This document shows positions 51,193 to 58,810 of a stretch of DNA of 64,000 nt, one piece after another. The position numbers were made by a program, and so were the translations under genes. The notes under the pieces are model-generated. The model ran no database searches, had not been told where the DNA came from, and was given only the letters and a program-made list of their open reading frames with translations. The DNA is taken from NCBI RefSeq assembly GCF_000827125.1, contig NZ_CP010312.1:124001-188000 (forward strand), written 5' to 3'. Within the stretch, counting starts at the first letter, position 1, and each line of letters begins with the position of its first letter. The DNA comes from Geoalkalibacter subterraneus (lineage in GTDB: Bacteria > Desulfobacterota > Desulfuromonadia > Desulfuromonadales > Geoalkalibacteraceae).

Positions 51193-51540
51193 CTACCTCG
51201 AAAACTCCTTAACCAAATTCGGATGGTCAAAAAAAGCCTGGGCGGGGATCGGCTTGCCATCAAGAAGTCTTTGCCGCAAGATCTGCTCCTCGCCACTTTT
51301 TATGCTGGCAAAATAGACCTCGCAGATCTCCGCAATCACTTCATGCCTGCTCAGTTTTGATCGTCGCAACGCAGGCCCAAGGTGCGTAAGCCAAAAAACA
51401 CCTTCGGTCTTTTCAATAACAACCTTTCCTAATACCTGCAGGGCATTGTTATCGCTGATCCCATCCAAGAGACTGTCGACAAAATCTAAAGTCGGCATGC
51501 TCTCGGCCACAGAATCAAAGTAACAGCAATTCTCACGCAA
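51193..51540 (-). CDS. Hypothetical protein, third gene of a minus-strand operon
   Basis: The 115-residue protein is unknown. It overlaps the gene upstream (51533-51730) by eight bases, so translation is coupled. Confidence 0.6.
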   Translation of the reverse strand: MRENCCYFDSVAESMPTLDFVDSLLDGISDNNALQVLGKVVIEKTEGVFWLTHLGPALRRSKLSRHEVIAEICEVYFASIKSGEEQILRQRLLDGKPIPAQAFFDHPNLVKEFSR

Positions 51541-51730
51541 GACAGCCCTCCTTTGCCGGAAGCAGGCCTAGAAGGCCAAGTCCTTGAGCAAGGCTCCAGC
51601 ACTGAGCGGCCGAAATTTCAATACCACAGCTATCCTCAAATTCCAGAGGAATAGCACCAAAATGCTCGATATGGTCCCGCGCAAACTCCTCGAACTCACC
51701 TTCATTGACTGCCCCACTATTTCTTAGCAT
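51533..51730 (-). CDS. Small acidic hypothetical protein
   Basis: This 65-residue protein is acidic and ends in a hydrophobic stretch (LAQGLGLLGLLPAKEG). It lies six bases after the 51737-52123 gene. Confidence 0.55.
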   Translation of the reverse strand: MLRNSGAVNEGEFEEFARDHIEHFGAIPLEFEDSCGIEISAAQCWSLAQGLGLLGLLPAKEGCLA

Positions 51731-51736
51731 TCAGGA

Positions 51737-52123
51737 TCACTCCACTGAAATTTCGTAGGATTCCACTTCGGCCGGACTGTCCCCGGTCAACGCCCCGTTT
51801 CCGATCTCGGTAAAGATGGCATCTTGAAGCCTTTGCCGCAGATATTCGATATCTTCGCCCTGAAGGTCGTAGAGGACATCAAGTGTCAGCCTCACTTGGC
51901 CGGCTGGCCGCTCCAACGGTTTGAATTCAATCTCTTCACCATCAGGCGGGCAAAGACCGGCTTCGTTAATCGCTTGGGAAATGCAATCAAGCGTATCTGA
52001 ATTCCACTCTTTGTCGCGGTTGAAGAAAAAACCCTTTTCGGTTGCTTCCAGGTAGAGATTCTGCTGAATCTTGTCGATCAGCGCCTCCTTCTCCGCGGTA
52101 CTTAAATCCGATGCTCTTTTCAT
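51737..52123 (-). CDS. Acidic hypothetical protein, first gene of a minus-strand operon
   Basis: The 128-residue protein (MKRASDLSTAEKEALIDKIQ) is acidic and unknown. It has a consensus promoter and an AAAGGAGG site. Confidence 0.65.
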   Translation of the reverse strand: MKRASDLSTAEKEALIDKIQQNLYLEATEKGFFFNRDKEWNSDTLDCISQAINEAGLCPPDGEEIEFKPLERPAGQVRLTLDVLYDLQGEDIEYLRQRLQDAIFTEIGNGALTGDSPAEVESYEISVE

Positions 52124-52142
52124 ATAACCTCCTTTTTGCTAA

Positions 52143-52171
52143 ATATTACAAAAACGTAAACAAAAAGTCAA
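52143..52171 (-). promoter_or_regulatory. Minus-strand AT-rich promoter
   Basis: On the minus strand TTGACT (52166-52171), a 17-base spacer and TAATAT (52143-52148) precede the 52123 start. Confidence 0.65.
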
Positions 52172-52322
52172 GAAAAAATATATAACAAGCAAGAAGGGGT
52201 TTAATTTTTAGCAGTGTTGACAGGTCCGCCCCGTAGTCGATCTCCTGGTCCTCGTCCGCCGTGGTCAGCATGTACCGGATAGAACTCTCCAATCTGCGGA
52301 TACCATCTTTTCACAAATATTT

Positions 52323-53315
52323 TCAAGACTGTGCGTTCTCTGCTGCAACAAAAACGGGCGCAAGCCATTTGTAGTGAAACGTGCGCTCTCCCGTGCGAGG
52401 CCCTTTCCAATATCCATGCCAGTGAGCGCGGCGCAGGTGGGGCCGCGGCCCTTGGCGCTCAGATCCGCTGCGTGCCCTTGTGCGAGCTTGAACGATCTGC
52501 TCTCCTGCAGCAAATCCCACATTCCAGGTTCGAGAAGAGGGCGGGGCAAACAGTTTCATACCCCCTTTAACTTTTTTGGCGCGAGGGTAGGCGGGGCTGG
52601 TGCCGGGCTGTCGCGCATCATCGATCTGTGGCTCGTCCGAGCAAAGATAAAGAAGAAGGGAAATCATCGAGGAGAAAAAAGGCGCCATCCTCTTCGGCGC
52701 AAAAGGATCCTCAAACATCTCTTTACCTTCATGATTGAGGCGTTGAGCCTGACTCTGGGCTTCGCAGAGACTGCGCCTGATGGCCTCCTCGACACTCCAC
52801 CTGCCAAGGTGAAGGGGGAACCCAAAAAGACCGCTTTGAACATCGATGACGATCCGAAGCTCTTTGCGGCCGCTGTTTGAATCGTGCTCAAGATGGGCAA
52901 AGAAGCCAAACATCTGCTCATCCCCAAAACAAAGTCCCGGCGTCTCGATGTAGACGCACCACTCAGGCAGTCGCAACAAGACATCAGCAGGCAGATCCCC
53001 GGAAATCTCCGTTCCGCATAAAGCCTCATAGATTTCTGGATGAAAGCGGTAGATCCCCTGGCTATATCTCCAGGCACCAAGCGCAGCCAGCCGGCCGATG
53101 TCGGCGGTTCTCTCAAGAGGAACTTCTTGACCACCGCCCACAATGGCATGCCAACCTCCCATAGGCAGAAAACACCACCGAGGCCAGTCCGGAAGATCTT
53201 TCCCTCTGTCTTGCCAAAAGCTCTGGGCCTGCTTCCAGGCATGCGGATATTTGTGCCCCAACTCACGAAGGTACTTCAGAGGTCTGGGAACTTCATTTGT
53301 CGACATAAAATTCAC
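52323..53315 (-). CDS. AcrVA2-like protein (anti-CRISPR family)
   Basis: This 330-residue protein matches my memory of AcrVA2-family proteins. The N-terminus has PRPLKYLRELGHKYPHAW and DLPDWPRWCFLPMGGWHAIV, and the C-terminus has RPHLRRAHWHGYWKGPR and KWLAPVFVAA. AcrVA2 of Moraxella blocks Cas12a production by acting on its mRNA. Wider relatives are common on plasmids and their targets are unknown. The gene is alone on the minus strand. The start could be the ATG three codons later. Confidence 0.65.
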   Translation of the reverse strand: MNFMSTNEVPRPLKYLRELGHKYPHAWKQAQSFWQDRGKDLPDWPRWCFLPMGGWHAIVGGGQEVPLERTADIGRLAALGAWRYSQGIYRFHPEIYEALCGTEISGDLPADVLLRLPEWCVYIETPGLCFGDEQMFGFFAHLEHDSNSGRKELRIVIDVQSGLFGFPLHLGRWSVEEAIRRSLCEAQSQAQRLNHEGKEMFEDPFAPKRMAPFFSSMISLLLYLCSDEPQIDDARQPGTSPAYPRAKKVKGGMKLFAPPSSRTWNVGFAAGEQIVQARTRARSGSERQGPRPHLRRAHWHGYWKGPRTGERTFHYKWLAPVFVAAENAQS

Positions 53316-53423
53316 GATGATTTTAAGGGTTGGCGGTTTGGCGGCTTAAGAAAAACTTTTACACCCGACAATATCTTTCACCACCATACCGTCCCACATA
53401 AACAAAGTCAATAATAAAGTATG

Positions 53424-53452
53424 TTGACCTAAATAAAAAATAAAGATAAAAT
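53424..53452 (+). promoter_or_regulatory. AT-rich promoter
   Basis: TTGACC at 53424-53429, a 17-base A-rich spacer and TAAAAT at 53447-53452. Confidence 0.65.
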
Positions 53453-53479
53453 AAAAATAAAAACAAGAAAGGACATGCA

Positions 53480-53857
53480 ATGAAAAACGTCCAGGAAATG
53501 CAAAAACACATAGAGTCTTTGTGCGACAAACATCGCATCGAGGTCTGCTCCCATTCCAGCGGCGGCAGGGCTTGGAGAAAAAAGCGCCGCATCGCAATCC
53601 GCCCGGTTAAAAGTTCTATCACCTATGCAATTGCTTTGCACGAGATCGGCCACATCCTGGGAGACCATCAAGGCGGCACACGTCTCGACAAAGAATACGG
53701 TGCCTGGTGCTGGGCCAAAAAGAATGCGGCCACATGGTCTCACACCATGGAGAATGCGATGAGAAAACGGCTGCGAAACTATATCGACCGGGCGAGAAAC
53801 CATAAAACGGCCAAGTGCCCCGAAAACCATCCCATATTCTCTTTGCTTGAGGTTTGA
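53480..53857 (+). CDS. HEIGH zinc metallopeptidase-like protein
   Basis: The 125-residue protein contains ALHEIGHILGDHQGG (about 55-69), an HExxH zinc site with a glutamate-bearing continuation EYGAWCWAKKNA. This matches the ImmA/IrrE/ArdC-type minimal metallopeptidases. These often cut repressors or act on plasmid-entry functions; no repressor partner is adjacent. AAGAAAGGACATGCA precedes the ATG. Confidence 0.78.
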   Translation: MKNVQEMQKHIESLCDKHRIEVCSHSSGGRAWRKKRRIAIRPVKSSITYAIALHEIGHILGDHQGGTRLDKEYGAWCWAKKNAATWSHTMENAMRKRLRNYIDRARNHKTAKCPENHPIFSLLEV

Positions 53858-53983
53858 ACACTTTTTGCATGAGAGGAAAACACAAAAAAGTCTCGAATAA
53901 GGTCAAAAAAAGGCTTTATTCGCCACCTTTAACTTCTTCAGAGAAATGTATCCTGTCAAAGATCGAATAGTGTCGACCTATCA

Positions 53984-54721
53984 TTGAGAGCAAATTCGCT
54001 TTTCACGGAAGGATTTTTGATCGTGGCGATTCTGGCCGATCTTCTGATTGCAATTGGCAGCGGGCTTTTTTTAAGCACTCTCATTCTGCTTTTTTTCTTC
54101 GGCGTCATTTTCGTCCTGGTTATCTGCTACCTCTCTGCTCGTATCACAAAAGACATCTCCAGACTCTGCCGCCTTGAACACGAAGTCATCACAAACCCCC
54201 TGACAGGGGCCGACAACCGTCGCTATGTCCGCTATATGGATGTCTGCTTGCGACAGGAAGCTGCCAAGATCCGCCGCTATAATCTCCATCTGTCCGTTCT
54301 TTTGATCGATGCTGATCACTTCAAAAAAATCAACGATACCTATGGCCACCTCGTGGGCGATCAGGTCCTTAAAAATATTGCCCAGACAGTAAAGGGAAGC
54401 GTTCGAGATTTCGACCTGGTGTTTAGATATGGGGGAGAAGAGCTTTTGGTCCTTCTTCCCTACACAAACGCTCAAGGGGCGAAAATTCTGGCCGAAAGGC
54501 TTCGTCAGTGGATCTCCGACAGACCCATGCTGAGCGAGGGGCAAGACCACCGTCATCATGACATTCGCCTAACCGTCAGCATCGGCGCCAGCTCCTTTTT
54601 ACATACCCTTGAAGATGAGGCGCAGATGGTGGAACGCGCCGATCGAGCTTTATATCTGTTAAAAAAATCAGGCCGCAATACCGTAACCTATATGGATAAG
54701 GCTGTTAAAAGAATAGCCTGA
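53984..54721 (+). CDS. GGDEF-domain diguanylate cyclase
   Basis: This 245-residue protein has two N-terminal membrane helices (about 10-55) and a GGDEF domain: DADHFKKINDTYGHLVGDQV and the active-site RYGGEELLVLLP (a GGEEL variant that is normally active). It would make cyclic di-GMP at the membrane. The TTG start is uncertain because no clear ribosome-binding site is seen. An EAL remnant lies near the window end. Confidence 0.85.
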   Translation: MRANSLFTEGFLIVAILADLLIAIGSGLFLSTLILLFFFGVIFVLVICYLSARITKDISRLCRLEHEVITNPLTGADNRRYVRYMDVCLRQEAAKIRRYNLHLSVLLIDADHFKKINDTYGHLVGDQVLKNIAQTVKGSVRDFDLVFRYGGEELLVLLPYTNAQGAKILAERLRQWISDRPMLSEGQDHRHHDIRLTVSIGASSFLHTLEDEAQMVERADRALYLLKKSGRNTVTYMDKAVKRIA

Positions 54722-54739
54722 TATTGTATATATAAAAAA

Positions 54740-54768
54740 TTGACAATAAATTAAATAAAGTGTATAAT
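54740..54768 (+). promoter_or_regulatory. Consensus promoter with very short leader
   Basis: TTGACA at 54740-54745, a 17-base spacer ATAAATTAAATAAAGTG and TATAAT at 54763-54768. The first ATG is at 54780, so the leader would be about five bases. Confidence 0.75.
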
Positions 54769-54779
54769 AGTCTGGATTT

Positions 54780-55439
54780 ATGATGAAAGAAATAAGCAAA
54801 GGATCTCTCCCTATGGAAACGACAGCTCTTCAGGAAATTTTCGATTACCCCTCCCTCGCTCTGGGCCTTAATGTCGCTTCTCATTCTAAGGACATCTCAC
54901 TTTGTCTTTATTATTTCCAGCGCCTAAGCACCCGCACTATGCGACTCTCAGCCATGGAAGAATGGACGATTGGCTTGGTTGGGGAAAGCGCAGAGGTCCT
55001 CGATTGTCTTAAGAAAGTTTTGTTTCACGACCACCCCCTGGACCAAAGTTACAAAAAAATCCTGACCGAGATAGGAGACACCCTTTGGTATCTGTCTGCA
55101 ATCGCAACCGAGTTGGGGATTGATATCAACACAATCGCAGATCTTGACTCCATCTCAAAAACCTCCGAACCCATGGATGTCGGAGAATGGGCCCAGGAAA
55201 CTGTTGCGCGCTGCATAAGCCTATCCAGGGACGCGAAAAAAGCAGCTCAAATCCCAACCAGCAACAATAAAATGCTGGTCCGCATGGGTATCTACGATGT
55301 TTTGGTTCGCGTTCAGATTTTATGCCTTGATCTAAATCTCGATTTCACTCAAGCCCTTGTGTTTAACGCCGAAAAGCTCCAGGAGCGCTACCCTGATGGC
55401 TTCAGCGCAAAGGCCAGCTTGTTTCGCTGCGTAAAATAA
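54780..55439 (+). CDS. MazG-like nucleotide pyrophosphohydrolase
   Basis: This 219-residue protein has the all-alpha NTP pyrophosphatase pattern: GLVGESAEVLDCLKKV (about 62) and EIGDTLWYLSAIATEL (about 101), ending LQERYPDGFS. It would hydrolyse (d)NTPs to monophosphates. With thyX next, it suggests tuning of the nucleotide pool. ATG 54780, 54783 or the internal ATG 54813 are possible starts. Confidence 0.8.
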   Translation: MMKEISKGSLPMETTALQEIFDYPSLALGLNVASHSKDISLCLYYFQRLSTRTMRLSAMEEWTIGLVGESAEVLDCLKKVLFHDHPLDQSYKKILTEIGDTLWYLSAIATELGIDINTIADLDSISKTSEPMDVGEWAQETVARCISLSRDAKKAAQIPTSNNKMLVRMGIYDVLVRVQILCLDLNLDFTQALVFNAEKLQERYPDGFSAKASLFRCVK

Positions 55440-55491
55440 AAGTTCACACCAAGCTAAAACCTAAAAATCTCAACAAGAAAGGTCTTAAATT

Positions 55492-56250
55492 TTGAATCCC
55501 CAGCAACCTTCCCAATCAGCCGTCACGCTTCTGGCCTACTCGCCGGATCCGGAAAAAACTGTCGCTGCAGCTGCAAGGCTTTGCTACTCGGATTCAGATA
55601 TTGCCGGGCTTGTCGCTAAATTCAAGGAAAGCGACCATGTATCCTTCCTGCAAAAAATCATGGAACTCGGCCATTTCAGTGTCCTTGAGCATATCAGTTT
55701 CACCTTTGGGGTTGAGGGCATCAGCCGCGCCTGCAGCCATCAGCTTGTCCGACACCGACTGGCAAGTTTCTCGCAGCAATCGCAGCGCTATGTCGACGCC
55801 TCGGCACAGGCTGATGATTATATCGTTCCGCAAAGCGTTATTGATGCCGGCCAGCAGCAACGATACAAGCAGGCGATGGAATCTGCCTGGGCGTATTATC
55901 GAGCGATGCGAAATGCGGGCGTGCCGGCCGAAGACGCACGTTTTGTTCTGCCCAATGCCGCGGAGACCAAGATGGTCTTGACCATGAATGCCAGAGAACT
56001 TCTGCATTTTTTCAATCTGCGCTGCTGCAACAGAGCTCAATGGGAGATTCGCGCCCTTGCCGAGAAGATGCTTGAAATTGTCCACCCAGAAGCTCCGACA
56101 ATTTTCAGTTACGCAGGGCCGCCATGCTTGCATTCTGCTTGTCCCGAAGGGTCAAAAACCTGCGGCCAAGCAGCGCAGGTCAAAGAAAAATACGCCAGAA
56201 ATTGGAAAAAGGAGGGAAAATGTTTTTACGCGAAAAGCTTTGGGAGATGA
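55492..56250 (+). CDS. thyX: Flavin-dependent thymidylate synthase ThyX
   Basis: The 252-residue enzyme makes dTMP from dUMP using FAD and folate. The ThyX signature RHRLASFSQQSQRY is at about 85-98, with HFSVLEHISFTF before it and NARELLHFFNLRCCNRAQWE after it. The TTG start follows AAGAAAGGTC. It overlaps the next gene by 31 bases. Confidence 0.95.
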   Translation: MNPQQPSQSAVTLLAYSPDPEKTVAAAARLCYSDSDIAGLVAKFKESDHVSFLQKIMELGHFSVLEHISFTFGVEGISRACSHQLVRHRLASFSQQSQRYVDASAQADDYIVPQSVIDAGQQQRYKQAMESAWAYYRAMRNAGVPAEDARFVLPNAAETKMVLTMNARELLHFFNLRCCNRAQWEIRALAEKMLEIVHPEAPTIFSYAGPPCLHSACPEGSKTCGQAAQVKEKYARNWKKEGKCFYAKSFGR

Positions 56251-56591
56251 CCTGGGAAGAATGCAAAGCCGCCGCTGCCAAAGGGTGTAACCTAAATTCC
56301 TGGGAAGGGTACACACTGGCCCGCGACAAAATCTGGATCGACAAACGCAACCAGAAAATAAACCTTGAAGACCAGGCTGTTGAGCGAAAAATCCTCCCCT
56401 TGTACCAGGACACCCTCAAGGTCGCTTACGAGCGCCGGGAAAAACACGGCATTATTTTCAGACAAGAGGTGGTCGAGGAACAATCGGCTTTCTTCAAAAA
56501 AATCGGTGCCGATATCGAACAGCTCCTAGCTCAGGCTCATCCGAAAACAGACACCCAAATGCAGCACGAAGAAGATTTTCAGGAAGAATGA
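56220..56591 (+). CDS. Hypothetical protein downstream of thyX
   Basis: The 123-residue helical, charged protein starts inside the thyX end behind AAAGGAGGG. The function is unknown. Its stop overlaps the regulator start. Confidence 0.6.
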   Translation: MFLREKLWEMTWEECKAAAAKGCNLNSWEGYTLARDKIWIDKRNQKINLEDQAVERKILPLYQDTLKVAYERREKHGIIFRQEVVEEQSAFFKKIGADIEQLLAQAHPKTDTQMQHEEDFQEE

Positions 56592-57184
56592 TGAGTCACT
56601 CTATGTCAGAACTCGGGGAATTGATACACAAGCTGCGCACGCAGGAACAGCCGGCCAGATCAATCACCGATCTGGCCCAACTCCTGGGCATCTCAGCTTC
56701 GTACCTGAGTCAAATAGAAAAGGGGCATAAATGTCCCGCTCCCGAGATTGCCGAAAAACTCTCCAAAATCTACGGCCAAACCGAAATACAGCGCCGAAAG
56801 ATTTTTGAATCGCTGTTGCAACGTATCATCGTCTTTCGTTACCCCCAGGCCCAAGGGCTTTTTGCTCGCGGAGAATATCCCAATCCCCACTTTCTCAAGC
56901 GCGTCAAAAAAGACTTGGACACCTATGTGGTTCCGTTTGAGGAAATTGCTGAGAATCTGGGAGTTTCCGTCGATGCGTTTGAGGACATTCTTGAAGCTGA
57001 GCACCCGATTACCCGAGAACAGATCTTTTTGCTGGCCCGCACGCTGGGGCAAAACCCTACGGAGTATCTGCTTCTCGCCGGTTTTATGCCTTATGAGACC
57101 ATGGAGGTCTTGATAGGGGCGCCCAATTTGCTCAAAACGCTTGCGGCGGCCGCCCAAATTGTGCAACAGAACAAGGAGAGTTGA
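56588..57184 (+). CDS. XRE-family HTH regulator
   Basis: The 198-residue protein has an N-terminal HTH (SITDLAQLLGISASYLSQIEKG, about 26-47, split here by SITDLAQLLG and ISASYLSQIEKG). A second HTH-like region (FEEIAENLGVSVDAFEDIL) follows at about 117-137. It may regulate the thyX-linked genes or the plasmid. Its stop codon TGA is supplied by an IS right-end remnant. Confidence 0.8.
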   Translation: MMSHSMSELGELIHKLRTQEQPARSITDLAQLLGISASYLSQIEKGHKCPAPEIAEKLSKIYGQTEIQRRKIFESLLQRIIVFRYPQAQGLFARGEYPNPHFLKRVKKDLDTYVVPFEEIAENLGVSVDAFEDILEAEHPITREQIFLLARTLGQNPTEYLLLAGFMPYETMEVLIGAPNLLKTLAAAAQIVQQNKES

Positions 57185-57266
57185 CATCCTCCCAGCCCTG
57201 AAGTGAGCGGGATTCCAAGGATCGACGGCGGCAGCCTCCCCTTCCAGGCGATGCCCCGCCTGGCAG
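57182..57266 (-). mobile_element. IS605-type right-end remnant with tnpB 3' tail
   Basis: On the minus strand the last codons of tnpB (CAGGCGGGGCATCGCCTGGA) run into a shortened right end that finishes GGGCTGGGAGGATGTCAA. The rest of the element is gone. It separates the XRE gene from a decayed defence operon. Confidence 0.7.
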
Positions 57267-57386
57267 GAACGCGACTACGCCGTCATCGTCGCCGTGGCCG
57301 ACAAGATCCCCAACAAGGTCCTGGAAGAAGATCCCAAACTGCTCATGTGGTACGACCAGGCGGTAACAAGAATGGGAGGCGAATAA
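57267..57386 (+). pseudogene. C-terminal remnant of an unknown gene
   Basis: A frame without a start reads RDYAVIVAVADKIPNK and ends VTRMGGE; its TAA overlaps the next ATG (TAATG). The coupling shows that the ATPase gene was once the second gene of an operon whose first gene was cut by the IS. It may be the tail of a restriction-related protein; I cannot name it. Confidence 0.55.
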
Positions 57387-58609
57387 TGATCGTTGGTATC
57401 TCCATTAAAAACTTTAAGGGTATTCAAAAAATTACGAATCTCCCACTATCGCGATTTCATGTGTTGGTTGGACCGAATGGCGTTGGGAAAACAACATTTC
57501 TTGATGCTATAGACTTTGTTCGTGATTGCTTGGCGCAAAGTCCTGCCATGGCCGTTGAGTCTCGCCATATAGCAGATTTTAATGACCTTACCTGGATGCG
57601 TCAGGGCGGAGCGATTGAAGTTGAACTATGGCTTGATCTTTCGGATCAGCTGTCAGCACTGGCTGAAAGTTTGGTCAATTACCGGCTTGGCATCAAACAG
57701 GATCAGAAACTAGGTGTTTGTGTAGAAAATGAGCTGCTTCAACGATATTCCAAAAGCTGGCTTCCGAGCGGTAAAACAATCGAGTTCAGCCGTAATGTAA
57801 CGCCTAAGCGGTTATTGGGCAAAACTTCAAAAGGAACAGACTTTTATACACGCGAGAAAGGAACCTACCAAGACTCGTTTAATTTTGGGCTGGACAAATT
57901 GACACTCGCTCTCACACCACCGGATGAGGAGCGCTATCCGACAGCGAATGCCGTGCGGCGATTCTTGATGCAAGGTGTTCGATACATTCAACTCAATAGC
58001 CCGGCGATGCGTTTACCGTGCCCATCCACTCGTCCAACCGATTTAGAGCTGGATGGAACCAATCTGGCACGTGTCGTTGGTCGTCTTCTTGGCGCCAATG
58101 GTGGTTTGGGGCCTTACTGGGCTGAGGCTGGGACTCCGGTTTCTAACTGGGCTGAGCATTTACGTTATGCGTTGCCTGATCTGATAAACATCGGTTGGGC
58201 ACGGAGACAGGCGGATAATGCCGAATATCTTATGCTCCGTTATGAAAACGGCCTTGATGCTCCAAGCTGGGTGCTATCGGATGGCACATTGAGAATGCTT
58301 GCATTGACTTTGCCAGCATTCTTGCCCCCGGAGCCTGCCATTTACATGGTTGAAGAACCGGAAAACGGCGTGCATCCGAAGGCATTGGAAATCATCCTGC
58401 GCTCACTTTCAACAGTGCCGGGTTCTCAGATGTTACTGGCAACCCATTCACTATTTGTCGTACAGCAGTGTGGCATTGAACCTCTGCTTTGCTTTAGCCG
58501 TGATGCCGACGGTGCGCATATCATTGCAGGAGCTAATCACCCCATGTTGAAGGACTGGGATGGTGCGCCTGATCTGGGAATTGTGTTTGCGGCGGGGGTA
58601 CTTGAATGA
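57386..58609 (+). CDS. AAA ATPase, RecF/OLD-like (AAA15/AAA21)
   Basis: The 407-residue protein has ISIKNFKGIQ and Walker A VGPNGVGKTTFLDAI (about 27-41). The ABC-type signature region is WVLSDGTLRMLAL (about 296), and Walker B is IYMVEEPENGVHPKAL (about 320), then LLATHSLFVV. These ATPases work with nucleases in defence systems. The next gene overlaps as ATGA but is broken. Confidence 0.85.
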   Translation: MIVGISIKNFKGIQKITNLPLSRFHVLVGPNGVGKTTFLDAIDFVRDCLAQSPAMAVESRHIADFNDLTWMRQGGAIEVELWLDLSDQLSALAESLVNYRLGIKQDQKLGVCVENELLQRYSKSWLPSGKTIEFSRNVTPKRLLGKTSKGTDFYTREKGTYQDSFNFGLDKLTLALTPPDEERYPTANAVRRFLMQGVRYIQLNSPAMRLPCPSTRPTDLELDGTNLARVVGRLLGANGGLGPYWAEAGTPVSNWAEHLRYALPDLINIGWARRQADNAEYLMLRYENGLDAPSWVLSDGTLRMLALTLPAFLPPEPAIYMVEEPENGVHPKALEIILRSLSTVPGSQMLLATHSLFVVQQCGIEPLLCFSRDADGAHIIAGANHPMLKDWDGAPDLGIVFAAGVLE

Positions 58610-58810
58610 AGGATTTGCTCCTCTATGCCGCCGACGCCGATGCTCAATCCTTTATGAACTCTCTCTTGAATAAACTATGGCCATAAAATCGAATTCATTT
58701 TGTTCCTGTGCGGTTACTTCGATAGCGGCTATCTCGGTTACGAGGCCGCCGAAGGCATTGATTGGGTTTGGGAACATCGAATTGAAGACTTTCTAGAGTT
58801 CGATCTATGA
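58606..58810 (+). pseudogene. Broken partner gene of the ATPase
   Basis: The frame starts MKDLLLYAADADAQSFMNSL and stops after 26 codons. In another frame the sequence continues GYEAAEGIDWVWEHRIEDFL to a stop that overlaps the methylase ATG. The gene has lost its middle and is frameshifted. Pairs of AAA ATPase with such a small partner are known in defence loci. Confidence 0.6.

Noticed and set aside
52201-52410. Minus-strand 69-codon frame at the end of the AcrVA2-like gene
   Set aside because: It overlaps the well-formed C-terminus of that gene in another frame and has no ribosome-binding site that I can see.
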